Assembly: GCA_030760725.1 (NCBI GenBank)
Contig: JASWHV010000011.1
Location: 82,437,765-82,501,764 of the forward strand
Direction: 5' to 3'
DNA length: 64,000 bases
Source of the DNA: Neostapfia colusana
Taxonomy: Eukaryota; Streptophyta; Magnoliopsida; Poales; Poaceae
Part shown: one piece after another, positions 33,701-45,691 of the stretch
Position numbering within the stretch: the first letter of the stretch is position 1
How the letters are laid out: every line of letters begins with the position of its first letter
Position numbers and translations under genes: made by a program
The notes under the pieces: generated by a model
What the model saw: only the letters and a program-made list of their open reading frames with translations
What the model was told of the DNA's origin: nothing
Databases searched by the model: none

Positions 33701-36700
33701 ATGCGCAGATGTCCAACTGGGTCAAAAGCGAGAAAGTCAGGAAACTCTGTAAAACTCACAAACTTGGTTCCCGAGCGGCCGGACAGAACCTTGACGGAAT
33801 TTACGTTCGGACGATGCAACTTGATGGTTTTGCATGCATAGATAGCCATCCGGGTCAAAATTGAGAAATTCGATAAAGTCTGTAAAACTCACGAACTCAG
33901 GTCCCGGGCGGCTAGACGGATCCTTGACGGAATACACGTTCGAACAGTGCAACTTGATGGTTTTGCATGCACGGATGGCCATCTGCATCAAAATCGAGAA
34001 TGTCAAGAAAGCTTGTAAAACTCACGATCTCGGATCGGGCTGCGGGATGGGACCTTGATGGAATACACATTCGGACGGTGCAACTTGATGGTTTTGCATG
34101 CGCGGATGACCATCTAGGTCAAAATCGTAAAGTCGGGAAAGTCTGAAAAACTCACGAACCCGGGTCCCGAGCGGCCGGACGGAACCTTGACGGAATACAC
34201 AACCGGACGGTGCAACTTGATGGTTTTGCATGCGTGGATGTCCATCTGGGTCAAAACCGAGAAAGTTGGGAAACTCTATGAAACTCACAAACCTGGATCC
34301 CGGGCGGCCGGACAGGACCTTGACGGAATATACGTTTGGACATTGCAACTTGATGGTTTTGCATGCATAGATGGCCATCCAGGTAAAGATTGGGAAATTC
34401 GAGAAAGTCTATGAAACTCAAGAACCCGGGTCTCGGGCGGCCGGACGGAACCTTGACGGAATACACGTTTGGATGGTGCAAATTGATGGTTTTGCATTAG
34501 TGAAAGGCAATCCGGGTCAAAATATGGAAAGTCAGTAAAACTCACAAACTCTGGTCCCATGCGACTGGACTGGACCTTGATGGGATATACCTTCGGACGG
34601 TGCAACTTGATGGTTTTGCATGCTCGTATGGCCATCTAAGTTGAAATAGGGAACGTAGGGAAAGTCGGGAAAACTCACGAACTCGGGTCCCAGGCGGCCT
34701 GACAGGACCCTCACGGAATATACGTTTGTACGGTGCAACTTAAAGGTTTTGCTTGCATGGATGGCCATTGGGGTCGAAATTGGGAGAGTCGAGAAAGTCG
34801 GTAAAACTCACGAACTCGGGTCCCGGGCGGCCGGATGAAACCTTGACAGAATACATGTCCGTACGGTGCAACTTGATGGTTTTGCATGCGCGGATGGCCA
34901 TCTAGGTCAAAATCGAGAAGGTCGAGAAAGTCTGTAAAACTCACGAACTTGGGTCCCGGGTGGCTGGACGGAACCTTGAAGGAGTACACATCCGGAAGGT
35001 GCAACTTGATGGTTTTGCATGTGCGGATGTCCATCTAGGTCAAAATCGAGAAAGTCGGGAAACTCTGTAAAACTCACAAACTTGGATCCGAGCGGTCGGA
35101 CAGGACCTTGAAGGAATACACGTCCGGACGGTGCAACTTGATGGAAGGCCATTAGGGTCCAAATTGGTAAATTTGAGAAAGTCGGTAAGACTCATAAACT
35201 CGGGTCCCGGACGGCCGGACGGAACCTTGACGGAATACAAGTCCGGACGGTGCAACTTGATGGTTTTGCATGCGCGGATGGCCATCTGGGTCAAAATCAA
35301 GAAAGTCGGGAAAGTCTGTAAAACTCACGAACTCGGATCTCGGGCGGCCGGACGAAACCTTTACGGAATAAACTTCCAGACTGTGCAACTTGATGGTTTT
35401 CATGCTTGGATGGCCATCAGGGTCAAAATCGAGAAAGTCGGGAAAGTCGGTAAAACTTACGAACTCGGGTCCCAGACGGCCGGACGGAACCTTGACGCAA
35501 TACACGTCCGGACGGTGCAATTTGATGGTTTTGCATGCGCTGATGTCCATCTGGGTCAAAACCGAGAAAGTCGGAAAACTCTGTAAAACTCACAAACTTG
35601 GATCCCTGGCGGCCGGACAGGATCTTGACGGAATTTATGTTCGCACGGTGCAACTTGATGGTTTTGCATGCATAGATGGCCATCCGGGTCGAAATTGGTA
35701 AATTCGATAAAGTTTGTAAAACTCAAGAACTCGGGTCCCGGGCGGCCGGACGGAACCTTGACGGAATACATGTCCGGACGGTGCAACTTGATGTTTTGCA
35801 TACGCTGATGGCCATCTAGGTCAAAATCAAGAAAGTCGAGAAACTTGGTAAAACTCACGAACTCGGGTCCCGAGCGGCCGGACGAAACTTGATGGAATAC
35901 ATGTCCGGACGGTGCAACTTGATGGTTTTGCATGCGTGGATGTCCATTTGGGCCAAAACCGAGATAGTCGGGAGACTCTGTAAAACTCACAAGCTTGGAT
36001 CCCGGGCGGCCGGACAGGACCTTGACGGAATATAAGTTCAGATGGTGCAACTTGATGGTTTTGCTTGCACAGATGGCCATCCGGGTAAAAATTTGAAAAT
36101 TTAAGAAAGTCTATAAAACTCACGAACTCGGATGCCGGGTGATCGGACGGAACCTTGACGAAATACATGTCCGGACGGTGCGACTTGATGGTTTTGCACG
36201 CGCGGATGACCATATGGGTCAAAATCAAGAAAGTTAGGAAAGTCTGTAAAACTCATGAACTTGGGTCTCGGATGGCCGGATGAAACCTTGACGGAATACA
36301 CGTCCAGACAGTGCAACTTGATAGTTTTGCATGCGCGGATGACCATCTAGTTCAAAATCGAGAAAGTGAGGAAAGTCTGTAAAACTCACGAACTCAGGAC
36401 CAAGGAGGTCGGACGGAACCTTGACGGAATACAACTCTGAATGGTGCAACTTAATGGTTTTGCATGCGCGGATGGCCATCTGGGTCAAAATCAAGAAAGT
36501 TGGGAAAGTATGTAAAACTCACGAACTCAGATCCCGGGAGGCCAGACAGGACCTTGACAGAATATACGTTCGGACGGTGCAACTTGATGGTTTTGCATGC
36601 ATGGATGGCCATCGGGGTAAAAATTGCAAAATTCTAGAAAGTCTGTAAAACTCACGAACTCGAGTCCCTGGCGGCCGGAAGGAACCTTGACGGAATACAT

Positions 36701-39700
36701 GTCAAGACGGTGCAACTTGATGGTTTTGCATGCACGGATGCCCATCTGGGTCCAAATCAGGAAGTCTGTAAAACTCACGAACTCAGGTCCCGAGTGGCCG
36801 GACGGAACTTTGACGGAATACACGTCCGGATGGTGCAACTTGATGGTTTTGCATGCGTGGATGACCATCAGGGTCAAAATAAATAAAGTGGGGGAAGTCG
36901 GTAAAACTCACGAACTCGGATCCCGGGCGGCCGGACGGAACCTTGATGGAATACACGTAGGAACGGTGCAACTTGATGGTTTTGCATGCGCGGATGTCCA
37001 TCTGGGTCATAACTAAAAAAAGTCGAGAAACTCTGTAAAATTCACAAACTTGGATCATGGGCGGTCGGACAGGACCTTGACGGAATTGACATCCAGACGG
37101 TGCAACTTGATGGTTTTGCATGCATGGATGGCCATCGGGGTAAAAATTGGGAAATTTGAGAAAGTTGGTAAAATTCATGAACTCGGGTCCCGGGCAGGAG
37201 AACCTTGACTGAATACACGTCCCGACGGTGCAACTTGATGTCTTTGCATGCGCAGAAGGCCATCTTGGTCGAAATTTGGAAAGTCAAGAAAACTCATGAA
37301 CTCGGGTCCTGGTACGCCGGACTGGACCTTGACGGAATACACGTACGGACGGTGCAACTTGATGGTTTTGCATGCGAGGATGTCCATCTGGGTCAAAACC
37401 GAGAAAGTAGGGAAATTCTGTAAAACTCACAAACTTGGAACTCGAACGGCCGGACAGGACCTTGACGGAATTTACGTTCGGACGGTGCAACTTGATGATT
37501 TTGCATGCATAGATGGCCATCCGGGTCGAAATTGGGAAATTCGATAAAGTCTGTAAAACTCACGAACTAGGATCCCAGGCGGCCGAATGGAACTTTGATG
37601 GAATACACGTCCAAACAGTGCCACTTGATGGTTTTGCATGCGCGGATGGCCCTCTGGGTCAAAATCGAGAAAGTCGGGAAAGACTGTAAAACTCACGAAC
37701 TCGGGTCTTGAGCCGCCAAAAGGAACCTTGATGGAATACTCGTCCAGACGGTGCAACTTGATGGTTTTACATGCGCGATGTCCATCTGGATTAAAATCGA
37801 GAAAGTCAGGAAACTCTGTAAAACTCACAAAGTTGGATCTCGACCGGCCGGAAAGGACCTTGACGGAATATACGCTCTGATGGTGCAACTTGATGGTTTT
37901 GCATGCATGGATGGCTATCGGGGTAAAAATTGGGAAATTCGAGAAAGTCGGTCAAACTCACGAACTCGGGTCCCGAGCGGCCGGACGGAACCTTGACGGA
38001 ATACACGTCCAGACGGTGCAACTTGATGGTTTTGCATGCGCGGATGGCCATCTGGGTCAAAAACGAGAAGGTTGGGAAAGTCGGCAAAACTCACTAACTA
38101 GGGTCCTGAGCGGCTGGACGGGACCTTGACGGAGTACACGTTCGGATGGTGCAACTAAATGGTTTGCATGCGCGTATGGGCATCCGGGTTGAAATCTGGA
38201 AAGTCGGTAGAACTCGCAAACAAGGGTTCCGTGCGACTGGACGGGAGCTTGAAGGAATACACGTTCGGACAGCACAACTTGATGGTTTTGCATGCTCGGA
38301 CGGCCATCTGGGTTGAAAGTGGGAAAGTAGGAAAAGTCGGGAAAACTCACGAACTCGGGTCCCGGGTGTCTGGACAGAACCTTGACGGAATATACGTTCG
38401 TACGGTGCAACTTGATGGTTTTGCATGCATGGATGGCCATCGGGGTCAAAATTGCAAAATTCTAGAAAGTCGGTGAAACTCACGAACTCGAGTCCCGGGC
38501 GGCAGGACGGAACCTTGACGGAATATATGTCCGGACGGTGCAACTTGATGGTTTTGCATGCACGGATGGCCATCTGGGTCAAAATCGGGAAACTCGGGAA
38601 AGTCTGTAAAAACTCATGAACTCAGGTCCCGGGTGTCTGGACGGAACCTTGACAGAATACACGTCCATACGGTGTAACTTGATGGTTTTGCATATGCGGA
38701 TGGCCATCAGGGTCAAAATAAAGAAAGTCTGGAAAGTCGGTAAAACTCACGAACTCGGGTCCCGGGCGACCGGACGGAACCTTGACAATTACACGTCCGG
38801 ACGGTGCAACATGATGGTTTTGCATGCGCGGATGTCCATCTGGGTCATAACTAAGAAAGTCGGGAAACTCTGTAAAACTCACAAACTTGGATCCTGGGCG
38901 GCCGGACAGGACCTTGACGAAATTTACATCCACAGTGCAACTTTATGGTTTTGCATGCATAGATGGCCATGCGGGTCAAAATTGGGAAATTCGAGAAAGT
39001 CGGTAAAACTCATAAAGGGACCTTGACGGAATACACGTTCGGACAGTGCAACTTGATGGTTTTACATGCTCGGATGGCCATCTAGGTTGAAAATGAGAAA
39101 GTAGGGAATGTCGGGAAAACTCATGAACTCGGGTCCTGGTTGGCCGGACAGGACCTTGACGGAATATAAGTTCGGACGGTGCTACTTGATGGTTTTGCAT
39201 GTATGGATGGCCATCAGGGTCAAAATTGGGAAATTTGAGAAACTCGGTAAAACTCACGAACTTGGGTCCCGGGCGGCCGTATGGAACCTTAATGGAATAC
39301 ACGTCCCGATGATGCAACTTGATGGTTTTGCATGCGAGGATGGCCATTTGGGTCAAAATCGAGAAAGTCGAGAAAGTCTGTAAAACTCACGAACTCGGGT
39401 CCTCGGCGGCTGGACGGAACCTTGACGGAATACACGTCCGGATGGTGCAACTTGATGGTTTTCTTGCGCGGATGGCCATCAGGGTCAAAATCGAGAAAGT
39501 CGGGAAAGTCGGTAAAACTTACGAACTCGGGTCCCTAGGGGCCGGACGGAACCTTAATGGAATACACTTCCGGACGGTGCAACTTAATGGTTTTGCATGC
39601 GCAGATGTCTAACTGGATCAAAACCGAGAAAGTCGGGAAACTCTGTAAAACTCACAAACTTGGATCCCGGGCGGCCGGACAGAACCTTGACGGAATTTAC

Positions 39701-42700
39701 GTTCAGACGATGCAACTTGATGGTTTTGCATGCATAGATAGCCATCCGGGTCGAAATTGAGAAATTCAATGAAGTCTGTAAAACTCACGAACTCAGGTCC
39801 CGGGCGGCGAGACGGATCCTTGACGGAATACACGTTCGAACAGTGCAACTTGATGGTTTTACATGCGCGGATGGCCATCTGCATCAAAATCGAGAATGTC
39901 AAGAAAGCTTGTAAAACTCACGAACTCGGATCGGGCTGCGGGATGGAACTTTGATGGAATACACATTCGGACGGTGCAACTTGATGGCTTTGCATGCGCG
40001 GATGACCATCTGGGCCAAAACCGAGAAAGTTGGGAAACTCTATAAAACTCATAAACTTGGATCCCAGGCGGCCAGACAGGACCTTGACGGAATATACGTT
40101 TGGACATTGCAACTTGATGGTTTTGCATGCATAGATGGCCATCCGGGTAAAGATTGGGAAATTCAAGAAAGTCTATGAAACTCAAGAACCCGGGTCCCGG
40201 GCGGCCGGACAGAACCTTGACGGAATACACGTCTGGACAGTGCAAATTGATGGTTTTGCATTAGCGAAAGGCAATCCGGGTCGAAATATGGAAAGTCCGG
40301 TAAAACTCACAAACTCTGGTCCCATGCGACTGGACTGGACCTTGATGGGATATACCTTCAGACGGTGCAACTTGATGGTTTTGCATGCTCGTATGGCCAT
40401 CTAGGTTGAAATAGGGAACGTAGGGAAAGTCGGGAAAACTCACGAACTCGGGTCCCGGGCGGCCTGACAGGACCCTCACGGAATATACGTTTGTACGGTG
40501 CAACTTAAAGGTTTTGCTTGCATGGATGGCCATTGGGGTCGAAATTGGGAAAGTCGAAAAAGTCGGTAAAACTCACGAACTCGGGTCCCGGGCGGCCGGA
40601 CGAAACCTTGACAGAATACATGTCCGAACGGTGCAACTTAATGGTTTTGCATGCGCGGATGGCCATCTAGGTCAAAATCGAGAAAGTCGAGAAAGTCTGT
40701 AAAACTCACGAACTCGGGTCCCGGGCGGCCGGACGGAACCTTGAAGGAGTACACGTCCGGAAGGTGCAACTTGATGGTTTTACATGCGCGGATGTCCATC
40801 TAGGTTAAAACCGAGAACGTCGGGAAACTCTGTAAAACTCACAAACTTGGATCCCGAGCAGTCGGACAGGACCTTGAGGGAATACACGTCCGGACGGTGC
40901 AACTTGATGGTTTTCATGCGCGGATGGCCATTAGGGTCAAAATGAAGAAAGTCCGGAAAGTCGGTAAAACTTACAAACTCGGGTCCCTGGGGGCCATATG
41001 GAACCTTGACGGAATACACGTCCGGACGGTGCAACTTGATGGTTTTGCATGTGCGGATGGCTCTCTGGGTCAAAATCGAGAAAGTCAGGAAAGTCTGTAA
41101 AACTCACGAACTCGGGTCCCGGGCCGCCGAACGAAACCTTGACGGAATACACGTCCAAACGGTGCAACATGATGGTTTTGCATGCGCGGATGTCCATTTT
41201 GGTCAAAGTTGAAAAAGTCGGGAAACTATGTAAAACTCACAAACTTGGATCCCGGGCGGCCGGACAGGACCTTGACGGAATTTACATCCGCACAGTGCAA
41301 CTTGATGGTTTTGCATGCATAGATGGCCATGCGGGTCAAAATTGGGAAATTTGAGAAAGTTTGTAAAACTCACGAACTCAGGTCCCGGGCGGCCGGACGG
41401 AACCTTGATGGAATACACGTCCGAACGGTGCAACTTGATGGTTTTGCATGCGCGGATGGCTCTCTGGGTCAAAATTAAGAAAGTCGGGAAAATCTGTAAA
41501 ACTCACGAACTCAGGTCCTGCGCCGCCAAACGGAACCTTGATGCAATACACGTCTAGACGGTGCAACTTGATGGTTTTGCATGCGTGGATGTCCATCTGG
41601 ATTAAAATTGAGAAAGTCGGGAAACTCTGTAAAACTCACAAAGTTGGATCTCGAGGGCCGGAAAGGACCTTCACGGAATATACGTTCTGATGGTGCAACT
41701 TGATAGTTTTGCATGCATGGATTGCCATCGGGGTAAAAAATAGGAAATTTGAGAAAGTTGGTAGAACTCACGAACTCGCGTCCCGGGCGGCCGGACGGAA
41801 CCTTGACAGAATACACCTCCGGATGGTGCAACTTGATGATTTTGCATGCGCGGAAGGCCATCTAGGTCGAAATTTGGAAAGTCAAGAAAACTCATGAACT
41901 CGGGTCCTGGGACGCCGGACTGGACATTGCCGGAATACACGTTCGGATGGTGCAACTATAAGATTTTGCATGCGCGGATGGCTATCTGGGTCAAAATATG
42001 GAAAGTTGGGATAGTGAGCAAAACTCACTAACTCGGGTCCCGAGCGACTGGACGGGACCTTGACGGAATACACGTTCGGAGGCAACTAATTGGTTTTGCA
42101 TGTGCGGATGGCCATCTGGGTCGAAATCTGGAAAGTCGGTAAAACTCATAAACTAGGGTCCCGTGCGACTGGACGGGACCTTGACGGAATACACGTTTGG
42201 ACAGTGCAACTTGATGGTTTTGCATGCTCGGATGGCCATCTGGGTTGAAAATGGGAAAGTAGGGAATGTCGGGAAAACTCATGAACTCGGGTCCCGGGCG
42301 GCCGGACACGACCTTGACGGAATATAAGTTCGGACGGTGCAACTTGATGGTTTTGCATGCATGGATGGCCATCAGGGTCAAAATTGGGAAATTTGAGAAA
42401 CTCGGTAAAACTCACGAACTTGGTTCCCGGGCGGCCATACGGAACCTTAATGGAATATACGTCCGGACGATGCAACTTGATGATTTTGCATGCGCGGATG
42501 GCCATTTGGGTCAAAATCGAGAAAGTCGAGAAAGTCGGTAAAACTTATGAACTCGGGTCCCTGGGGGCCGGACGGAACCTTAACGGAATACACGTCCGGA
42601 CGGTGCAACTTGATGGTTTTGCATGCGCGGATGTCCAACTGGGTCAAAACCGAGAAAGTCAGGAAACTCTGTAAAACTCAGAAACTTGGATCCAAGGCGG

Positions 42701-43020
42701 CCGGACAGAACCTTGACGGAATTTACGTTTGGACGATGCAACTTGATGGTTTTGCATACGCGGATGTCCAACTGGGTCAAAACCAAGAAAGTCAGGAAAC
42801 TCTGTAAAACCCACAAACTTGGATCCCGAGCGGCCGGACAGAACAACGGAATTTACGTTCTGACGGTGCAACTTGATGGTTTTGCATGCATGGATAGCCA
42901 TCCTGGTCGAAATTAGGAAATTTGATAAAGTCTGTAAAACTCACGAACTCAGGTCTCGGGCGGCCAGGCGGACCCTTGACGGAATACACGTCCGGACAGT
43001 GCAACTTGATAGTTTTGCAC
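30775..43020. repeat. 133-bp satellite array, right part
   Basis: This is the same monomer family and phase as 12268-18082, about 92 further monomers. Variant markers recur: the CTAGAAAGTC variant is near 31500, 32937, 36631 and 38456, as at 13698 and 15137 on the left. Removing element E, these fall at a period of about 5.1 kb. The array stops at the D-family LTR fragment at about 43018-43021. No gene is supported. Confidence 0.9.
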
Positions 43021-43873
43021 GCTCCAGAACTCGTTATCTCCGCGGTGATGAGCTCCGGAAGCTCCACGTCTCCACCAGGACCTGGTCTCCTCCTTTCCGC
43101 AGAGACGAGCTCCGGTTGTGCCGCGTGTCAAGCGAGTGAGACCTCTTTTCTCCTTCGGAGGTGAGCTCCGCGTGCGCCACGTATCCTGGCGGTCGGGACC
43201 TCCTCTCTATTCGGAGGCGGCTTCGCGCACGTCACGTGTCAGTGCCAGACCTTCCCTCTCTTTGGAGGTGGCTCCGTGTGTGCAACGTGTCCTAACAGCG
43301 CCAGACTCCCTTTTTCCTCAGAGACGAGCTCTGAGGTAGACACGTGTCCAACAGTGTCAGACCTCCCGGAGATAAGCTCCGGCGGCGAACCAATAGAACC
43401 GGACCTCTCGGTGGTAAGCTCTGGTGGTGACGTGTGTCCAATAGAACCGGACCTCTCGGAGGTGAGCTCCAAGATCGACACGTATCCCGCGCGACTGGTC
43501 CTCTGATTTCCGCGGTGACTAGCTCCGAGGGTGACATGTGTCCTGCGGAACTGCCTTCGCTTCTCTGCAGAGGCTAGCTCCGGGGGCAACACGTGTCCCA
43601 CAGGGTCGGACCTCTCCCCCTTTGCGGAGATGAGCCCCGAGCCTGCCACATAGCCAGTTTTGCGGCGGACCTCTCCCTACTTCGCAGGGATGAGCTCCGA
43701 ACACGCCACGTGGCCAGCGAGCCGTGGGAGTTGTCTTTGGCGCTCTCTGGGAACTGGATTCGGCTCTTTTTGGCTATCTTTTTTATATTTTTCTCTGTTC
43801 CCACTTCTTTTAAAATGTTTTATCTACATGAAACATGAATACATGCAGAAACCAGAAAATGAAGGTGTCACAG
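43021..43873 (-). mobile_element. Truncated D-family LTR: U3 G-box part only
   Basis: It matches the right-hand 860 bp of the D LTRs (53412-54270 and 61607-62463), from GCTCCAGAACTCG to GGTGTCACA. In the element's minus orientation this is the first 853 bp of the LTR. TATA, R and U5 are missing, cut by satellite on the left. On the right it abuts the integrase of element B directly, so it had inserted into B before the left part was lost. Confidence 0.8.
43050..43715 (-). promoter_or_regulatory. G-box tandem array in the D-family LTR fragment
   Basis: About twelve cores spaced about 45-60 bp, for example CCACGTCTCC (43065), CCACGTATCC (43177), TCACGTGTC (43233), ACACGTGTCC (43340), ACACGTATCC (43478), ACACGTGTCC (43590) and CCACGTGGCC (43705), with GAGCTCCG and CGGACCTC blocks between them. 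Confidence 0.65.
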
Positions 43874-44724
43874 CCGTATGGGGGTTGGACATCCTGGGAC
43901 CATTCCCCAAAGCCGTCGGGGGATTCCGGTACCTCTACGTCGCCATCGACAAGTTCACCAAGTGGCCGGAAGCTACACCCGTCATCACCATCAACAAGCA
44001 ATCTGCAGTAAAGTTCATCAAGTCGATCGTCTGCCGGTTCGGGGTCCCGAACAGAATCATCACCGACAACGGGACCCAGTTCACCAGCGCAGTGTTCCAA
44101 GACTACGTCGAAGACCTCGGCATCCAGGTGTGCTATGCCTCTATTGCTCACCCAAAGAGCAATGGACAGGTCGAGAGGGCCAACGCCAATATCCTTCGGG
44201 GCCTCAAGACTCGTACCTATGCTGGCTTGAAGAAACATGGCGCCAAGTGGGTGGACGAGCTTCCGAGCACACTGTGGGCTAACCAGACATCTCAAAGCCG
44301 GGCCACCGGAGAGACACCCTTCTTCATCGTATACGGGCCCGAAGCTGTGCTTCCCCCAGAGATCACCATGGGGTCTCTCTGTGTCCGAGCTTACGACGAA
44401 GCCATGCAGGACAACCTCCGACGTGAAGACATCGACCTCATCGACGAGGCTCGATTACACGCAGCGCTCCGCAACGCACGGTACCGGCAAACGCTCCGGC
44501 GCTACCACCAAAGGTCCGTGCGTGTCCAGGAGCTGCAAGAAGCCGACCTGGTGCTACGGCGCATACTTTCTCGCGAAGGGACCGACAAACTCTCCCCCAG
44601 CTGGGAAGGTCCCTTCTGAGTCACGAAAGTTTGCCGCCCCGGGTGCGTACGCCTTTCCACCAAGGATGGGGATCCGCTCCCGAACCCTTGGAATATAGAA
44701 CACTTCCGTAAGTTCTACCCCTAG
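43874..44724 (+). pseudogene. Integrase core and C-terminus of element B, one premature stop
   Basis: The frame starts mid-protein with AVWGLDILGPFPKAVGG (first Asp), then ITDNGTQFTS (second Asp) and HPKSNGQVERAN (Glu), so the DDE triad is complete. A conserved C-terminal part follows (WANQTSQSRATGETPFF, then FIVYGPEAVLP). TGA at 44617-44619 after SWEGPF interrupts it; the same frame continues to VCRPGCVRLS, DGDPLPNPWN and TAG at 44722-44724. CGA to TGA would explain the stop. No chromodomain is present, as expected for the Tat lineage. The zinc finger was lost with the 5' half. Confidence 0.8.
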
Positions 44725-45691
44725 AGCAATAGTAGGACAGTTTTTTTTCTTTTTGTAATAGATTCCATAGAGTCCAGGAACAGCGCTCGGAGCAGCTAAG
44801 CCTCAGGGGACGGTCCAGGACTACGTTCAGCTTGGCCTGGTTCTGACCCTAAGCGCGTAGAGTTTTGCTTCCCTTCTTAATGGGGCGGGTCGTTGCCTCC
44901 ATGTTTAGCCTACCTTCCTCCTATGGATATTTATATGGAAAGAAAGCTGTCCTGCTTTGCTCTTACCCTTGTGCTCATTTAATTACGCATTAATTTTTAT
45001 GACCACACTTTCTGTGTATGTTCACCATACACTCAGCTCTCTTTTCCCATTCTCATCCCTCCCGTCCTTAGCCCCCCCGCAGGAGTATGGTAGGTGTGTC
45101 CAATCCATTGGCCACACCTACCAGGGGGCCACTGCGGGGACCGCGCAAGGAAACACCGGAGCTCCAACGCAAGAACGGAGGATCCAGACCTCGCCCCCTC
45201 CGCAGAGGCGGGTTCTGAAGGCCCCACGTGTCCGGCGGGGCCGGAGCTCCCCTCTCCTCAGAGGGTAGCTCCGAGCCCGCCACGTGGTCGACAGAGCCGG
45301 GCCTCGCCCCCTCTGCAGGGGTGAGCTCCGAAGGCTCCACGTGTCCCGCGGGGTCGGACCTCCATCTTCTCAGAGGAGAGCTCCGGGCCTGCCACGTGGC
45401 CGGCAGATCTGGACCTTCCTGTTCTCACGGGGCAAGCTCCGAAGACCCCTTGGGCCCTTAACACAATAAGGACCCAAGGAAGGTGTCTGTGCAAGACTTC
45501 AAGATTTGTGAAGACCTCCGAGGTCCTTGCGGAGCTAAGGACTCGGCCATGCCAAGCCAAGAAGAAGATAAGCGCGGACAAAAAAAAACAAAGAGCCTGT
45601 TCATTCATTCAAAGCTCCATGAGCTGGACTATAGACTCAACAAAAGCAAAAAAGAATAGATACAGGACCTTCTAGCCGCAGGGGCGACTGC
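44725..45691. other. Spacer between pol and the antisense gene of element B
   Basis: No gene is seen. 44780-44940 is shared in inverse with element C (2480-2640), and 45180-45440 is a G-box module. Both flanking genes end towards this spacer, so it must hold the 3' ends of two convergent transcripts. Confidence 0.6.
45180..45440 (+). promoter_or_regulatory. G-box tandem module in the internal spacer of element B
   Basis: Four units about 55-57 bp apart carry CCACGTGTCC (~45225), CCACGTGGTC (~45280), CCACGTGTCC (~45338) and CCACGTGGCC (~45393), each alternating with GAGCTCCG and CGGACCTCC blocks, as in the LTR. Confidence 0.65.

Noticed and set aside
12268..43020. CRISPR-like array
   Set aside because: Whole 133-bp units repeat, with no short conserved repeat separated by unique spacers, and the context is a plant retrotransposon landscape.
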